Below are positions 37,358 through 45,186 of a stretch of 64,000 bases of DNA, in pieces; position 1 is the stretch's first letter; each line of letters starts with the position of its first letter. Both the position numbers and the translations under genes were made by a program. Source of the stretch: Butyrivibrio sp. MC2013 (GTDB lineage Bacteria > Bacillota > Clostridia > Lachnospirales > Lachnospiraceae); NCBI RefSeq assembly GCF_000424585.1, contig NZ_AUKE01000012.1, positions 1 through 64,000 of the forward strand, read 5' to 3'. Under the pieces are notes generated by a model. That model saw only the letters and a list, made by a program, of their open reading frames with translations. It searched no databases and had not been told where the DNA came from.

Positions 37358-37780
37358 GTGAATAAAACAGAGGCGTTAACTGCACTTAAGAATAATGGCT
37401 ATAAAGTGCATGATACAGACGGTATACTTTATATAGATATGGTATCCTATACAGCAACTGACATCAAAGAGATTCGTAAGACCATGGATAAGCTGGGCTA
37501 TCACAATTCCTGGGGTATCAGGAAGGTTGCTGCAGGCGTTTCTTCTATAGATAATACCGATACAGTGGATGATCTAGAACTTGCTGTATCAGAAGAGACT
37601 GTGGTTGCTGCTGCGGATACAGCTCCTGAAGAGGTCGCAGCAGCTTTGGATGATAACATATCTCCAGCAGCTACTGCTGCTAAGAATCTGGATGATGATA
37701 TGGATACGGATGCTTTATTTGATATTGAGACAGCCAAGGATTATGAGCAGTATTCGCTCTTTGATATGGTTGCAGGTTGA
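37358..37780 (+). CDS. Unknown acidic protein between the two HU genes (140 aa)
   Basis: 140 residues with a GTG start at 37358, chosen because a strong AAGGAGGGGG site lies 6 bases before it. Residues 1-55 (VNKTEALTALKNNGYKVHD, then IKEIRKTMDKLGYHNSWGIRK) look like a small alpha/beta domain with a helix-turn-helix feel. The rest is an Ala/Asp/Glu-rich, probably disordered acidic tail ending in a conserved-looking YEQYSLFDMV. The family is not recognised. The opposing basic HU genes on both sides make an interaction with HU or DNA conceivable, but nothing in the sequence proves it. Confidence 0.75.
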   Translation: MNKTEALTALKNNGYKVHDTDGILYIDMVSYTATDIKEIRKTMDKLGYHNSWGIRKVAAGVSSIDNTDTVDDLELAVSEETVVAAADTAPEEVAAALDDNISPAATAAKNLDDDMDTDALFDIETAKDYEQYSLFDMVAG

Positions 37781-37903
37781 TGTTAGTAGATTTTATTATA
37801 AGAATCTCTGGAATGTATGCAAATAGACCATTTGGACTGACTAATGCCGCTGGGGCTATTTGCCGGATTGGTTTATGGTCTGGAACAGAAAACAAATAAA
37901 AAA

Positions 37904-37929
37904 TCAGGTAGAAGAAAACTTCTACCTGA
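37904..37929 (-). terminator. Terminator of the second HU gene
   Basis: A perfect 11-bp stem TCAGGTAGAAG/CTTCTACCTGA with a 4-base loop, followed on the minus strand by TTTTTTATTT. It begins 14 bases after the HU stop. Confidence 0.93.
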
Positions 37930-37943
37930 CCGATAATGCTTAA

Positions 37944-38222
37944 TTATTTCTTGTTAACAGCATCCTTCAGGGCCTTACCAGCCTTGAACTTAGGAGCTAC
38001 AGATGCAGAGATCTTGATCTCCTTGCCAGTCTGAGGATTGCGACCTGTTCTAGCTGCTCTCTTAGCTGTTTCGAATGTACCGAAACCAACCAGCTGAACC
38101 TTATCCTTCTTCTTCAGAGCCTTTGTAACAGTATCAACGAAAGCCTTTACTGCTGCATCAGAATCTTTCTTGGAAAGACCTGTCTCCTTTGCGATTGCAT
38201 CAACTAATTCACTCTTGTTCAT
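37944..38222 (-). CDS. hup: HU-family DNA-binding protein, copy 2
   Basis: A 92-residue HU protein nearly identical to copy 1 over the first 52 residues. Changes are concentrated in and around the beta-arm ([25 protein letters not shown]). The start is ATG at 38222 with GGAGGAAAAC upstream; the open frame continues upstream without a ribosome site. Conservation of both frames suggests two functional HU subunits able to form homo- and heterodimers. Confidence 0.97.
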   Translation of the reverse strand: MNKSELVDAIAKETGLSKKDSDAAVKAFVDTVTKALKKKDKVQLVGFGTFETAKRAARTGRNPQTGKEIKISASVAPKFKAGKALKDAVNKK

Positions 38223-38266
38223 TGTGTTTTCCTCCGTTTGGATTATTTTATAAACTAACATCCTCT

Positions 38267-38295
38267 ATTTTACGCCATTTTCGAGGATTTAACAA
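38267..38295 (-). promoter_or_regulatory. Promoter of the second HU gene
   Basis: On the minus strand: -35 TTGTTA (38290-38295), 17-base spacer, -10 TAAAAT (38267-38272), about 45 bases before the ATG. The -10 lies in a 19-base repeat (38267-38285) that recurs with one mismatch at 38308-38326. Confidence 0.6.
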
Positions 38296-38341
38296 GCGAA
38301 AATACTCATTTTACGCCAGTTTCGAGCAATTAATAGTGAAA

Positions 38342-38845
38342 TTACTTAGATATTACAGCGGTTTCCTTCTTTGCAGGTGCCTTTTTTGCAGTAGTTTTCT
38401 TGCTTGTGGAGGTCGCCTTCTTTGCAGGTGCCTTCTTTTCAGCAGTTTTAGCAGCTGCAGTAGTCTTCTTTGCAGTTGCAGCCTTCTTTGTGGGTGCTTT
38501 CTTCGCAGGCGCCTTGGCTGCAGGAAGTTCTAACTGGCTATATACGAAGAGAATCTTGTCCAGATCTCCCCATACCTTAACTGTCTCGTTATCATAGCTT
38601 TCCTTCAGGTCAGCCTTCTTTTCGGACAGCTTGATGGCCATATCAGCAGATGTTGTAAGGATCGCATCATTATCAAAATATTCGTAAGGCTGTACATTTA
38701 CGCTTCCGTCTGTAAATTCAACGTACAACGCACCTTCGCCTTCACCCTCGATATTAAACTGAATGGCTACGTGTTCGGTAACCTTGGATGCATCAAGTTT
38801 GCCATAATTTGTCTTTAACTGTGCTACAAGCTCTTCATAATTCAT
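38342..38845 (-). CDS. SCP2-like domain protein with histone H1-like Lys/Ala tail
   Basis: 167 residues. Residues 1-105 resemble the SCP2 sterol-carrier fold (VAIQFNIEGEGEGALYVEFTDGSVNV, then ILTTSADMAIKLSEKKAD and VKVWGDLDKIL). The last about 60 residues are almost only Ala, Lys, Thr and Pro in repeats such as APAKKAPTKKA, strongly basic and disordered, like histone H1 tails or AlgP/Hc1-type proteins. The tail should bind DNA or RNA without sequence preference. The start at 38845 follows AAAGGAG by 8 bases. It sits next to the HU genes in the same direction with its own promoter. Function unknown; a nucleoid role is inference. Confidence 0.8.
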   Translation of the reverse strand: MNYEELVAQLKTNYGKLDASKVTEHVAIQFNIEGEGEGALYVEFTDGSVNVQPYEYFDNDAILTTSADMAIKLSEKKADLKESYDNETVKVWGDLDKILFVYSQLELPAAKAPAKKAPTKKAATAKKTTAAAKTAEKKAPAKKATSTSKKTTAKKAPAKKETAVISK

Positions 38846-38902
38846 TGTGTATACTCCTTTTTGTATATTCATAAACTACTTAAGCTACATGCTACTTGTT
38901 TA

Positions 38903-38930
38903 ATTATCGCACATTTGCTTCCATTTTCAA
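38903..38930 (-). promoter_or_regulatory. Promoter of the SCP2/H1-tail gene
   Basis: On the minus strand: -35 TTGAAA (38925-38930), 16-base spacer, -10 GATAAT (38903-38908), about 60 bases before the start codon. Confidence 0.55.
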
Positions 38931-39086
38931 TAGAAATGTCCATTATAAAGCAGCATTATAGTCGTAATAAAGATAATCTGATTCAATATTATACTTACAG
39001 TATTAAAAATATACAAGTATCACCGCTATATTTTATACATTTATTTATGCTTATTGCTATCTATGAGCCGCTGTGTGGTCATCTGT

Positions 39087-40850
39087 TTAATGAGCTTTAC
39101 GAGTGATAAGTATACCGCTTGCACCAAGCTGGCCTTTTTGGTCCCACTTACGGGAATATATAACTTCTGCATCTTTGTCAGGGATGATGGCAACGGCTTT
39201 CTTCTCACAGTTAAGATATACGTGGAGCTCTTCTCTTTCATCTGGCTTTATATAGGAAATAACACGTTTCTCCGGAACATCATTAGGGAAGTGGAAGTTT
39301 CTGCTCTTGCATGAGGGAAGAGTCTTTCTCATACTGATAAGCTTTTTCATTTCAGAGATTTCCCCATCCTTAAGACCTGCGGCTATCTCATCCCAGGGCA
39401 TGCATCTTCTGCAATCCGGATCATGGGCTCCGTCCATAGCTACTTCCGTACCGTAGTAAATACATGGGCTTCCGGGCATGGTAAATAGTACAGCCAGCTG
39501 CTGATAAAAGATATCTATATCATGTCCGGCCTTATCAAGGAGTCTGTTTGTATCGTGAGAATCCAGCAGGTTGAACAGCACGTCATTTACCTGGGAGTAA
39601 TACATGGTAAAGCATCTGTTGATGTCATATTCAAAACTCTCTCTTCCTCTGTTTTTGTAGATCCAGAAATCTGCTATTGCAGTGGAAAGGGGATAGTTCA
39701 TTACAGAATCGTATTCATCGCCAAGGAGCCATGATATGGAGTCATGCCATACTTCGCCCAGAAGGTAAAAGTCATCCTTCATACGCCTTGTCATATATCT
39801 AACAGCCTTGAGGAATGAATGGGATATCTCGTTGCCTACGTCAAATCTAAGGCCGTCTATATCAAAAGTATCAATCCAAAATCTGATGATATCCAGCAGA
39901 TAATCCTGAACCTGAGGATTACTGGTGTTGAGCTTAGGCATATATTCTGCAAAGGCAAAGGAATAGTATCTGCCATCTCTGGTATCTCTACCCTGCTCTA
40001 TAGGCCACTTATTGACCATATACCAGTCTGCATATTCTGAAGACTGCCCCTTTTCCATGACGTTTAGCCAGAAGGGATGGTCGTATCCGCTGTGGTTAAA
40101 GACTGCATCAAGCATTACCCTTATTCCTGCTGCGTGGGCTTCATCCACCAGGGCTCTCAGGTCTTCGTTGCTGCCAAAATGAGGATCTACTTTTTTATAA
40201 TCCCTCGTGTTGTATTTGTGGTTACTCTTTGACTCAAATACAGGATTTAAGTATATTCCATTGATTCCCAGTTCCTTGAGGTAAGGAATTTTATCTCTGA
40301 TGCCACGGATATCTCCGCCGTAATAGTCTTTAAAGCCCACCTTGCCGCTCTGCCAGGGAAGGACATTCTCAGGATCCAGACTCTTATCACCGTTGCAGAA
40401 TCTCTCCGGAAAGATCTGGTACCATACCGTGTCATTAACCCATGCAGGTGTCTTGCATACATCAGCAGGGTTCATCCAGGGCATTATAAAGTAAGAAAGG
40501 GACTTGCCTTCGTGATGCATCTCTTCGTCGTTGTAGAAGCCGTCTTCAAACATATAGACTATCTCATCTTTAGAATGGATCTCGAAGAAGTATTTGCATC
40601 TCTTATATTTGGGCTTAAGAGTAGTGGTCCACCAGATGTGGTTCTTTAGTCTCTTCTTAAAGCAGATCTCTTCTCTCTGGCCGCTCCAGGCTTCATTGCC
40701 GCCCATGATGCCGGCTTCGTAGGGATCGCCGTGTATGATATAGACTTTGTCGGCGTCATAGCCCGTCTTGATATTGATGATCAGTCTGTCTTCATCCAGG
40801 GGATAACAGTACTGCTCTGACATTCTGTGATATATTGCACTTAGATTCAT
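39087..40850 (-). CDS. GH13 alpha-amylase family enzyme (neopullulanase/cyclomaltodextrinase-like)
   Basis: 587 residues, with no signal peptide, so it acts in the cytoplasm on imported maltodextrins or on glycogen. An N-terminal CBM34-like domain (IHGDPYEAG, KRCKYFFEIH) precedes the barrel. Catalytic residues are Asp337 (DGLRFDVGNE), Glu366 (LLGEVWHDS) and Asp433 (LLDSHDTNR). The usual substrate His is in LDAVFNHSG. This layout is that of GH13_20 enzymes. The start at 40850 follows AAAGGAG by 7 bases. A perfect LacI-type palindrome lies just upstream, so repression released by maltose-type sugars is likely. Confidence 0.93.
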   Translation of the reverse strand: MNLSAIYHRMSEQYCYPLDEDRLIINIKTGYDADKVYIIHGDPYEAGIMGGNEAWSGQREEICFKKRLKNHIWWTTTLKPKYKRCKYFFEIHSKDEIVYMFEDGFYNDEEMHHEGKSLSYFIMPWMNPADVCKTPAWVNDTVWYQIFPERFCNGDKSLDPENVLPWQSGKVGFKDYYGGDIRGIRDKIPYLKELGINGIYLNPVFESKSNHKYNTRDYKKVDPHFGSNEDLRALVDEAHAAGIRVMLDAVFNHSGYDHPFWLNVMEKGQSSEYADWYMVNKWPIEQGRDTRDGRYYSFAFAEYMPKLNTSNPQVQDYLLDIIRFWIDTFDIDGLRFDVGNEISHSFLKAVRYMTRRMKDDFYLLGEVWHDSISWLLGDEYDSVMNYPLSTAIADFWIYKNRGRESFEYDINRCFTMYYSQVNDVLFNLLDSHDTNRLLDKAGHDIDIFYQQLAVLFTMPGSPCIYYGTEVAMDGAHDPDCRRCMPWDEIAAGLKDGEISEMKKLISMRKTLPSCKSRNFHFPNDVPEKRVISYIKPDEREELHVYLNCEKKAVAIIPDKDAEVIYSRKWDQKGQLGASGILITRKAH

Positions 40851-40865
40851 TTTAATGCTCCTTTT

Positions 40866-40879
40866 GGAAAACGTTTTCC
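40866..40879. promoter_or_regulatory. LacI-family operator before the amylase gene
   Basis: A perfect 14-base palindrome GGAAAACGTTTTCC with the central CG typical of LacI/CcpA-family operators. It lies between the predicted -10 and the ribosome site, close to the expected transcription start, where a bound repressor would block initiation or early elongation. Confidence 0.75.
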
Positions 40880-40890
40880 GTGATAATGTC

Positions 40891-40919
40891 AATTTACTCT
40901 ATATTCTCAAAAGAGTCAA
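40891..40919 (-). promoter_or_regulatory. Promoter of the amylase gene
   Basis: On the minus strand: -35 TTGACT (40914-40919), 17-base spacer, -10 TAAATT (40891-40896). The operator palindrome begins 12 bases downstream of the -10. Confidence 0.6.
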
Positions 40920-41076
40920 TAGCCCTGTTTATAAAATAATTTAATAGTTTTTCGCTCTATGAATTTAGCTGATATACAAAGAGCAGGTGATTTTGCGGAT
41001 TCTATAAAACGCTTTGTAAAAGAGCTAACTACTTTTGCTACATAAACACTCATATATCTTTAGATTGGAGGATCTG

Positions 41077-41211
41077 ATGAAAGTACGTAAGATCGGCGTG
41101 ACCAGAAAGCTCATAATCATAACCTGCGTGGTTGTTCTGATCCTCATGAGCTGGTATTTTTATTGTACACCTTGTCTATTATCATCAGCTTGTAAGACAG
41201 GTAATAGATAA
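41077..41211 (+). CDS. Short membrane ORF (44 aa): leader peptide or chemoreceptor remnant
   Basis: 44 codons starting MKVRKIGVTRKLIIITC with a good GGAGG site 5 bases upstream. One membrane helix (residues about 11-28) is followed by a Cys-rich tail (YFYCTPCLLSSACK). The N terminus looks like the first helix of a methyl-accepting chemotaxis protein, and the similarity stops right after it, which could mean a deleted receptor gene. Alternatively it is a leader: its TAA touches the AGGAG of the next gene, and an 11-base imperfect hairpin (41171-41181 with 41202-41212) reaches that site. Confidence 0.5.
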   Translation: MKVRKIGVTRKLIIITCVVVLILMSWYFYCTPCLLSSACKTGNR

Positions 41212-41212
41212 G
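41171..41212 (+). promoter_or_regulatory. Hairpin reaching the ribosome site of the 180-aa gene
   Basis: CTTGTCTATTA pairs with TAATAGATAAG (one G-T pair) around a 20-base loop. The second arm ends on the first bases of the AGGAG ribosome site at 41211-41215. Ribosomes finishing the 44-aa ORF would melt the stem. Confidence 0.4.
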
Positions 41213-41223
41213 GAGTGCGCTAT

Positions 41224-41766
41224 ATGAGATTATTTGATTATCTTTCTGCAATATCCGGCATAGGTGTTAAAGCTAGCAGAGATTACCATATCTATCTTGG
41301 AGATTCATCCAGATATGGAGTGGATGGATGCCTTCCCGAAGGCTTTGATATCATATTTATCTCCAGAGAGTCGAGGGAAGAGGTCTATAATAGCTATAAA
41401 AACAGGGTCAGGAATTATTTTGGCAGTCTTAAAGACGTGTCCATGGACTTCTGCGAGATAGGGAAAAGAGCACTGGCAGGCGCTATAGCCCAGAATCTGT
41501 ATCTGGGCGGCGCCGTAGAAGATGTAGTGAGCGCCGCCCTTGATTACAGCGAAGATGATCTGGATATGATGGACGAAAGAGATCTGGCCAGGGATATATA
41601 TGCTCTGGGCGAGTCGGCCATCCCTTACTACTATATCAACTATAATGAAAAAGAAACCGGTGGAAGGATAATAGATTTTCCTATTGCATCACAAACTGAC
41701 TCTGATAAAGCTGGTAATAGAAGCCTTTGTCATTCATCAGACTCTTATGATTGCCTTGTTCAATGA
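41224..41766 (+). CDS. Unknown protein (180 aa), 3' end overlapping the ABC gene
   Basis: 180 residues starting MRLFDYLSAISGIG, with AGGAG 8 bases upstream; the GTG at 41215 is less likely. No signal peptide, membrane segment or known motif is seen; it is acidic and Tyr-rich. The last about 28 residues are read from the antisense of the neighbouring ABC transporter gene, an 86-base convergent overlap. The natural stop may have been lost and the tail may be non-native. Not recognised. Confidence 0.6.
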   Translation: MRLFDYLSAISGIGVKASRDYHIYLGDSSRYGVDGCLPEGFDIIFISRESREEVYNSYKNRVRNYFGSLKDVSMDFCEIGKRALAGAIAQNLYLGGAVEDVVSAALDYSEDDLDMMDERDLARDIYALGESAIPYYYINYNEKETGGRIIDFPIASQTDSDKAGNRSLCHSSDSYDCLVQ

Positions 41767-43444
41767 TATTACCGTCTTTCATCACCAGAATGATATCGGC
41801 ATCTCTTATGGTGCTGAGTCTGTGAGCTACGATAAAGCTGGTCCTGCCCTTCATCATGTGTGCAAAAGCGTCCTGGATTTTCATCTCAGTTCTCGTATCT
41901 ATGGATGAAGTGGCTTCGTCCAATATCATGACAGAGGGTATCTGCATCATCACTCTGGCTATGCATAGCAGCTGCTTTTGTCCTTGAGACAATTCGTCTC
42001 CGCCTCCGTTTATTACAGTATCATAGCCCTGTGGCAGACGTTTGACAAAGGAATGTATATGGGCCATTTTGGCAATCCTTATCATCTCCTCTTCGCTGAT
42101 ATCGGGATTGGCCATAGTGATATTCTCTCTGATACTGGCAGATTTGAGCCAGGTCTCCTGAAGTACCATGCCGTAAGAAGTTCTCAGTGCATGTCTCGTA
42201 TAATCCCTGATATCTGTGTTATCAAGATATATGGAGCCTTTATCTACATCATAGAATCTCATAAGGAGATTGATAAGTGTAGTCTTGCCACAGCCTGTGG
42301 GACCTACTATTGCTATGGTCTGGCCAGGCTCTACATGGAGACTTAGATTCTCGATAAGTGATCTGTCACTTGTATAAGAGAAGGATACATTCTCAATATC
42401 AAATCGGCCCTGTACATCAGGTTCAGATATTGCATCTGCCTTGTCGCATGTCTGAGGAGTCTCGTCAATAAATGAGAATACAGCCGCTGCACAGGCTATA
42501 GCGTTCTGCAGCTCTGTAACAACACCTGAGATCTCATTAAAGGGCTTGGTGTACTGATTGGCATAGCTCAAAAATGCTGAGAGCTGACCAATAGACATCC
42601 TGCCTCTTATAACCAGGAGGCCTCCACTTACACCTACTCCCGCATATATCAGACCGTTGATGAATCTGGTAGAAGGATTGGTCAGTGATGAAATAAAGGT
42701 AGCTTTAAGTGATACCTGTCCCAGCTTCTCATTGATCCTGTCAAAATAATCACATACCTTTTTTTGCCTGCCATATGCAGATACTACGTGATGGCCTTCT
42801 ATCATTTCGGCAATCAGTCCGGTCTGTTCTGCTCGTATGGAAGACTGGTCCTTGAAGAGGTTAAAGGTACGCTTTGCAATAAAGCCTGCCACAAAAAAAG
42901 ACAATGGTGTCAATATAACAACTGCAAGAGCAACAGGTACGCTTACTAAAAGCATAAAGATCAGAGTACCTGTGATGGTGATAATACCTGAGAAAAGCTG
43001 TGTGAATCCCATGAGAAGTCCGGCGGATATCTGATTGGTATCTGTTATTATCCTGCTCTCAATCTCTCCGTGGGAGTGACTGTCAAGATAAGACAGGGGA
43101 AGCTCCTGGATCTTCTTAAAGGCTTCTATGCGGATATCCCTCACCATGCTGTCCGCCAGTCTGTTATTACACAGGCTCATAAGCCATTGGCAGACACCGG
43201 ATATAAGTATGCAGGAGAGGATCAGCATTAGAGCCTGTCTGACTCTGGCAAAGTCCACAGCTCCTTTGCCTGTCATGCCATCCACTGCCATGCCTATCAG
43301 CCTGGGTACCATAAGGCCAAGCAGTACTGATATCAGTGCCAGTAGTAATGATATAAAGAGGAAAATCCTGTATTTACCTATATATGAATATACTCTAAGG
43401 AGGGTCCTGTATCTGGAAAACTCTCCTTTTTTATTGTCTTTCAT
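41681..43444 (-). CDS. ABC exporter half-transporter, consensus ATPase subunit
   Basis: 587 residues: six membrane helices (about 30-310) and an ATPase domain with Walker A GPTGCGKTTL, Walker B VMILDEATSSID (catalytic Glu present) and the H-loop IVAHRLST. Its signature is LSQGQ instead of LSGGQ. Together with the next gene it forms a heterodimer of the TM287/288 or LmrCD kind. The ATG overlaps the stop of the partner gene by one base (TGATG), giving equal synthesis. The start at 43444 replaces the longer open frame to 43498. Substrate unknown, probably lipids, peptides or drugs. Confidence 0.93.
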   Translation of the reverse strand: MKDNKKGEFSRYRTLLRVYSYIGKYRIFLFISLLLALISVLLGLMVPRLIGMAVDGMTGKGAVDFARVRQALMLILSCILISGVCQWLMSLCNNRLADSMVRDIRIEAFKKIQELPLSYLDSHSHGEIESRIITDTNQISAGLLMGFTQLFSGIITITGTLIFMLLVSVPVALAVVILTPLSFFVAGFIAKRTFNLFKDQSSIRAEQTGLIAEMIEGHHVVSAYGRQKKVCDYFDRINEKLGQVSLKATFISSLTNPSTRFINGLIYAGVGVSGGLLVIRGRMSIGQLSAFLSYANQYTKPFNEISGVVTELQNAIACAAAVFSFIDETPQTCDKADAISEPDVQGRFDIENVSFSYTSDRSLIENLSLHVEPGQTIAIVGPTGCGKTTLINLLMRFYDVDKGSIYLDNTDIRDYTRHALRTSYGMVLQETWLKSASIRENITMANPDISEEEMIRIAKMAHIHSFVKRLPQGYDTVINGGGDELSQGQKQLLCIARVMMQIPSVMILDEATSSIDTRTEMKIQDAFAHMMKGRTSFIVAHRLSTIRDADIILVMKDGNIIEQGNHKSLMNDKGFYYQLYQSQFVMQ

Positions 43445-45168
43445 CAGCTTTCTCCTTTGGGAAACTGAGAGTAATAAATCTCCTGATATACTTCGCATGA
43501 AGACAGCAGCTCATCATGGGTACCCTTGCCGCAGATCCTGCCATCGTCCAATACGATTATCTGGTCTGCATTAATGACTGAAGCAGCTCTCTGGGACACG
43601 ATAAAGGTGGTGATGTCAGGATCCATGGCAGCAATGGACTGTCTTAGTCTGGCATCAGTAGCATAATCCAGCGCAGAAGCGCTATCATCCAGTATCAATA
43701 TTCTTGGCTTTCTTATCAGCGCTCTTGCAATGGAGAGACGCTGCTTTTGGCCTCCGGAGAGGTTTCCTGCATTTTGCTCCAGTCTGTAACCTAGCCTGCC
43801 CTCTTTTTGCTCTACAAAGTCCAGGGCCTGAGCGGTAGAAAGAGCTGCTCTCATATCATCTTCATCTGCGTTATCAAGGCCCCAGCTTAGGTTTTCTGCA
43901 ATAGTGCCTTTGAAAAGCCTGGCTTTTTGAAGAACCACTCCTATCATTTCCCTTAGGCTGTCTAAATTATAGTCTTTGACATTGTGGCCAAAGACCATGA
44001 CTTCGCCGGCCGAAGCATCATAGAAACGGGGAATAAGGCTTATAAGTGAAGATTTGCCGCTTCCTGTACCGCCTATGATTCCTATTGTCTCGCCCTTTTT
44101 GACCTGTATATCTATATTTTCCAGGACATCTTCCTGGTCATTGTTATAGGCAAGGGACACATTTCTGAATTCTACTGCATATGCGGCCTTGTTATCTGCT
44201 GTATCAATATTGCCGTATGTCATTTCAGGTGCTATCTGCAGCACATCATTTATTCGCTGGGCACAGGCCAGAGCTCTTGTGATCTGTATGATCAGATTGG
44301 CCAGTTTGACCAGCTCTACCAGTATCTGCGACATGTAATTGACCAGAGCGACCAGCTGACCGGTGCTGAGTAGCCCGCTATCGATCCTGACTGCTCCTCT
44401 GCTTAAGAGGAATATGATGGCTATATTGATCATTATGAAGGTCAGGGGATTGAGTAATGCTGATATCCTTCCTGTGAAGAGCTCAAGCTTTATCAGAAGG
44501 GCATTGTCTTCCTCAAAGCTGTCCTTTTCGCTTGGTTCCTTACCAAAGGCTCTGATGACCCTTACACCTGTAAGATTCTCCCTGACTCTTGTTAGCACTT
44601 TGTCCAGGCGACTTTGTACCTTTTTATATAAAGGGATTGTGATAAGGAGAATAGAGAATACTACAATGGCCAGGAGCGGGATGATGATAACAAAGATCAC
44701 TGCAGATGAAGGATCTACAGTAAAAGCCATTATCATGGCTCCGAAAACCACAAAGGGAGATCTCATAAAGAGACGCAGGAACATATTGACCCCGCCCTGG
44801 ACTTCATTGATGTCTCCTGTTATTCTGCCGATGAGAGTGTCTGTTCCCAGTTGGTCTACCTGTCCAAAGGACAGCTTCCCGATATGTTCAAAGAGAGCAT
44901 GACGCACACCTGTGCCAAAGCCTACTGCTGCTTTGGCAGAAAAAAACTGGGCGGTAGCAGCTGCTGCAAGACCCAGGATTCCAAGAATGACAAGAAGAAG
45001 ACCCATTTTCAGCACATATGCGCTGTTACCAGACCCTATTCCTTCGTCTATGATCGACGCCATTACAAGAGGCACCGCAAGCTCAAAGCACACTTCAAGG
45101 AGCTTGAGCATAGGAGCAAGGAAGGCTTCTACTTTATAGGCCTTCAAATATTTTAACAAACCGGACAT
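43444..45168 (-). CDS. ABC exporter half-transporter, degenerate ATPase subunit
   Basis: 574 residues: six membrane helices, then an ATPase domain with Walker A GGTGSGKSSL and signature NLSGGQKQR. Walker B ends in Asp (LILDDSASALD) where Glu is catalytic, and the H-loop His is Gln (IVSQRAA). These changes, with the LSQGQ signature of the partner, define one dead and one active ATP site, as in known heterodimeric exporters. It is first in the two-gene pair and starts 18 bases after the diguanylate cyclase gene on the same strand. Confidence 0.93.
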   Translation of the reverse strand: MSGLLKYLKAYKVEAFLAPMLKLLEVCFELAVPLVMASIIDEGIGSGNSAYVLKMGLLLVILGILGLAAAATAQFFSAKAAVGFGTGVRHALFEHIGKLSFGQVDQLGTDTLIGRITGDINEVQGGVNMFLRLFMRSPFVVFGAMIMAFTVDPSSAVIFVIIIPLLAIVVFSILLITIPLYKKVQSRLDKVLTRVRENLTGVRVIRAFGKEPSEKDSFEEDNALLIKLELFTGRISALLNPLTFIMINIAIIFLLSRGAVRIDSGLLSTGQLVALVNYMSQILVELVKLANLIIQITRALACAQRINDVLQIAPEMTYGNIDTADNKAAYAVEFRNVSLAYNNDQEDVLENIDIQVKKGETIGIIGGTGSGKSSLISLIPRFYDASAGEVMVFGHNVKDYNLDSLREMIGVVLQKARLFKGTIAENLSWGLDNADEDDMRAALSTAQALDFVEQKEGRLGYRLEQNAGNLSGGQKQRLSIARALIRKPRILILDDSASALDYATDARLRQSIAAMDPDITTFIVSQRAASVINADQIIVLDDGRICGKGTHDELLSSCEVYQEIYYSQFPKGES

Positions 45169-45186
45169 TTTTATTTTATCCCCTCA

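Noticed and set aside
38267..38326. The 19-base repeat before the second HU gene as a mobile or CRISPR-type repeat
   Set aside because: Only two copies with one mismatch, one overlapping a plausible -10 box; better explained as promoter or operator duplication.
41077..41211. An intact chemoreceptor gene at this place
   Set aside because: Only the first about 30 residues resemble a chemoreceptor and a stop follows; no HAMP or signalling domain exists in any nearby frame.
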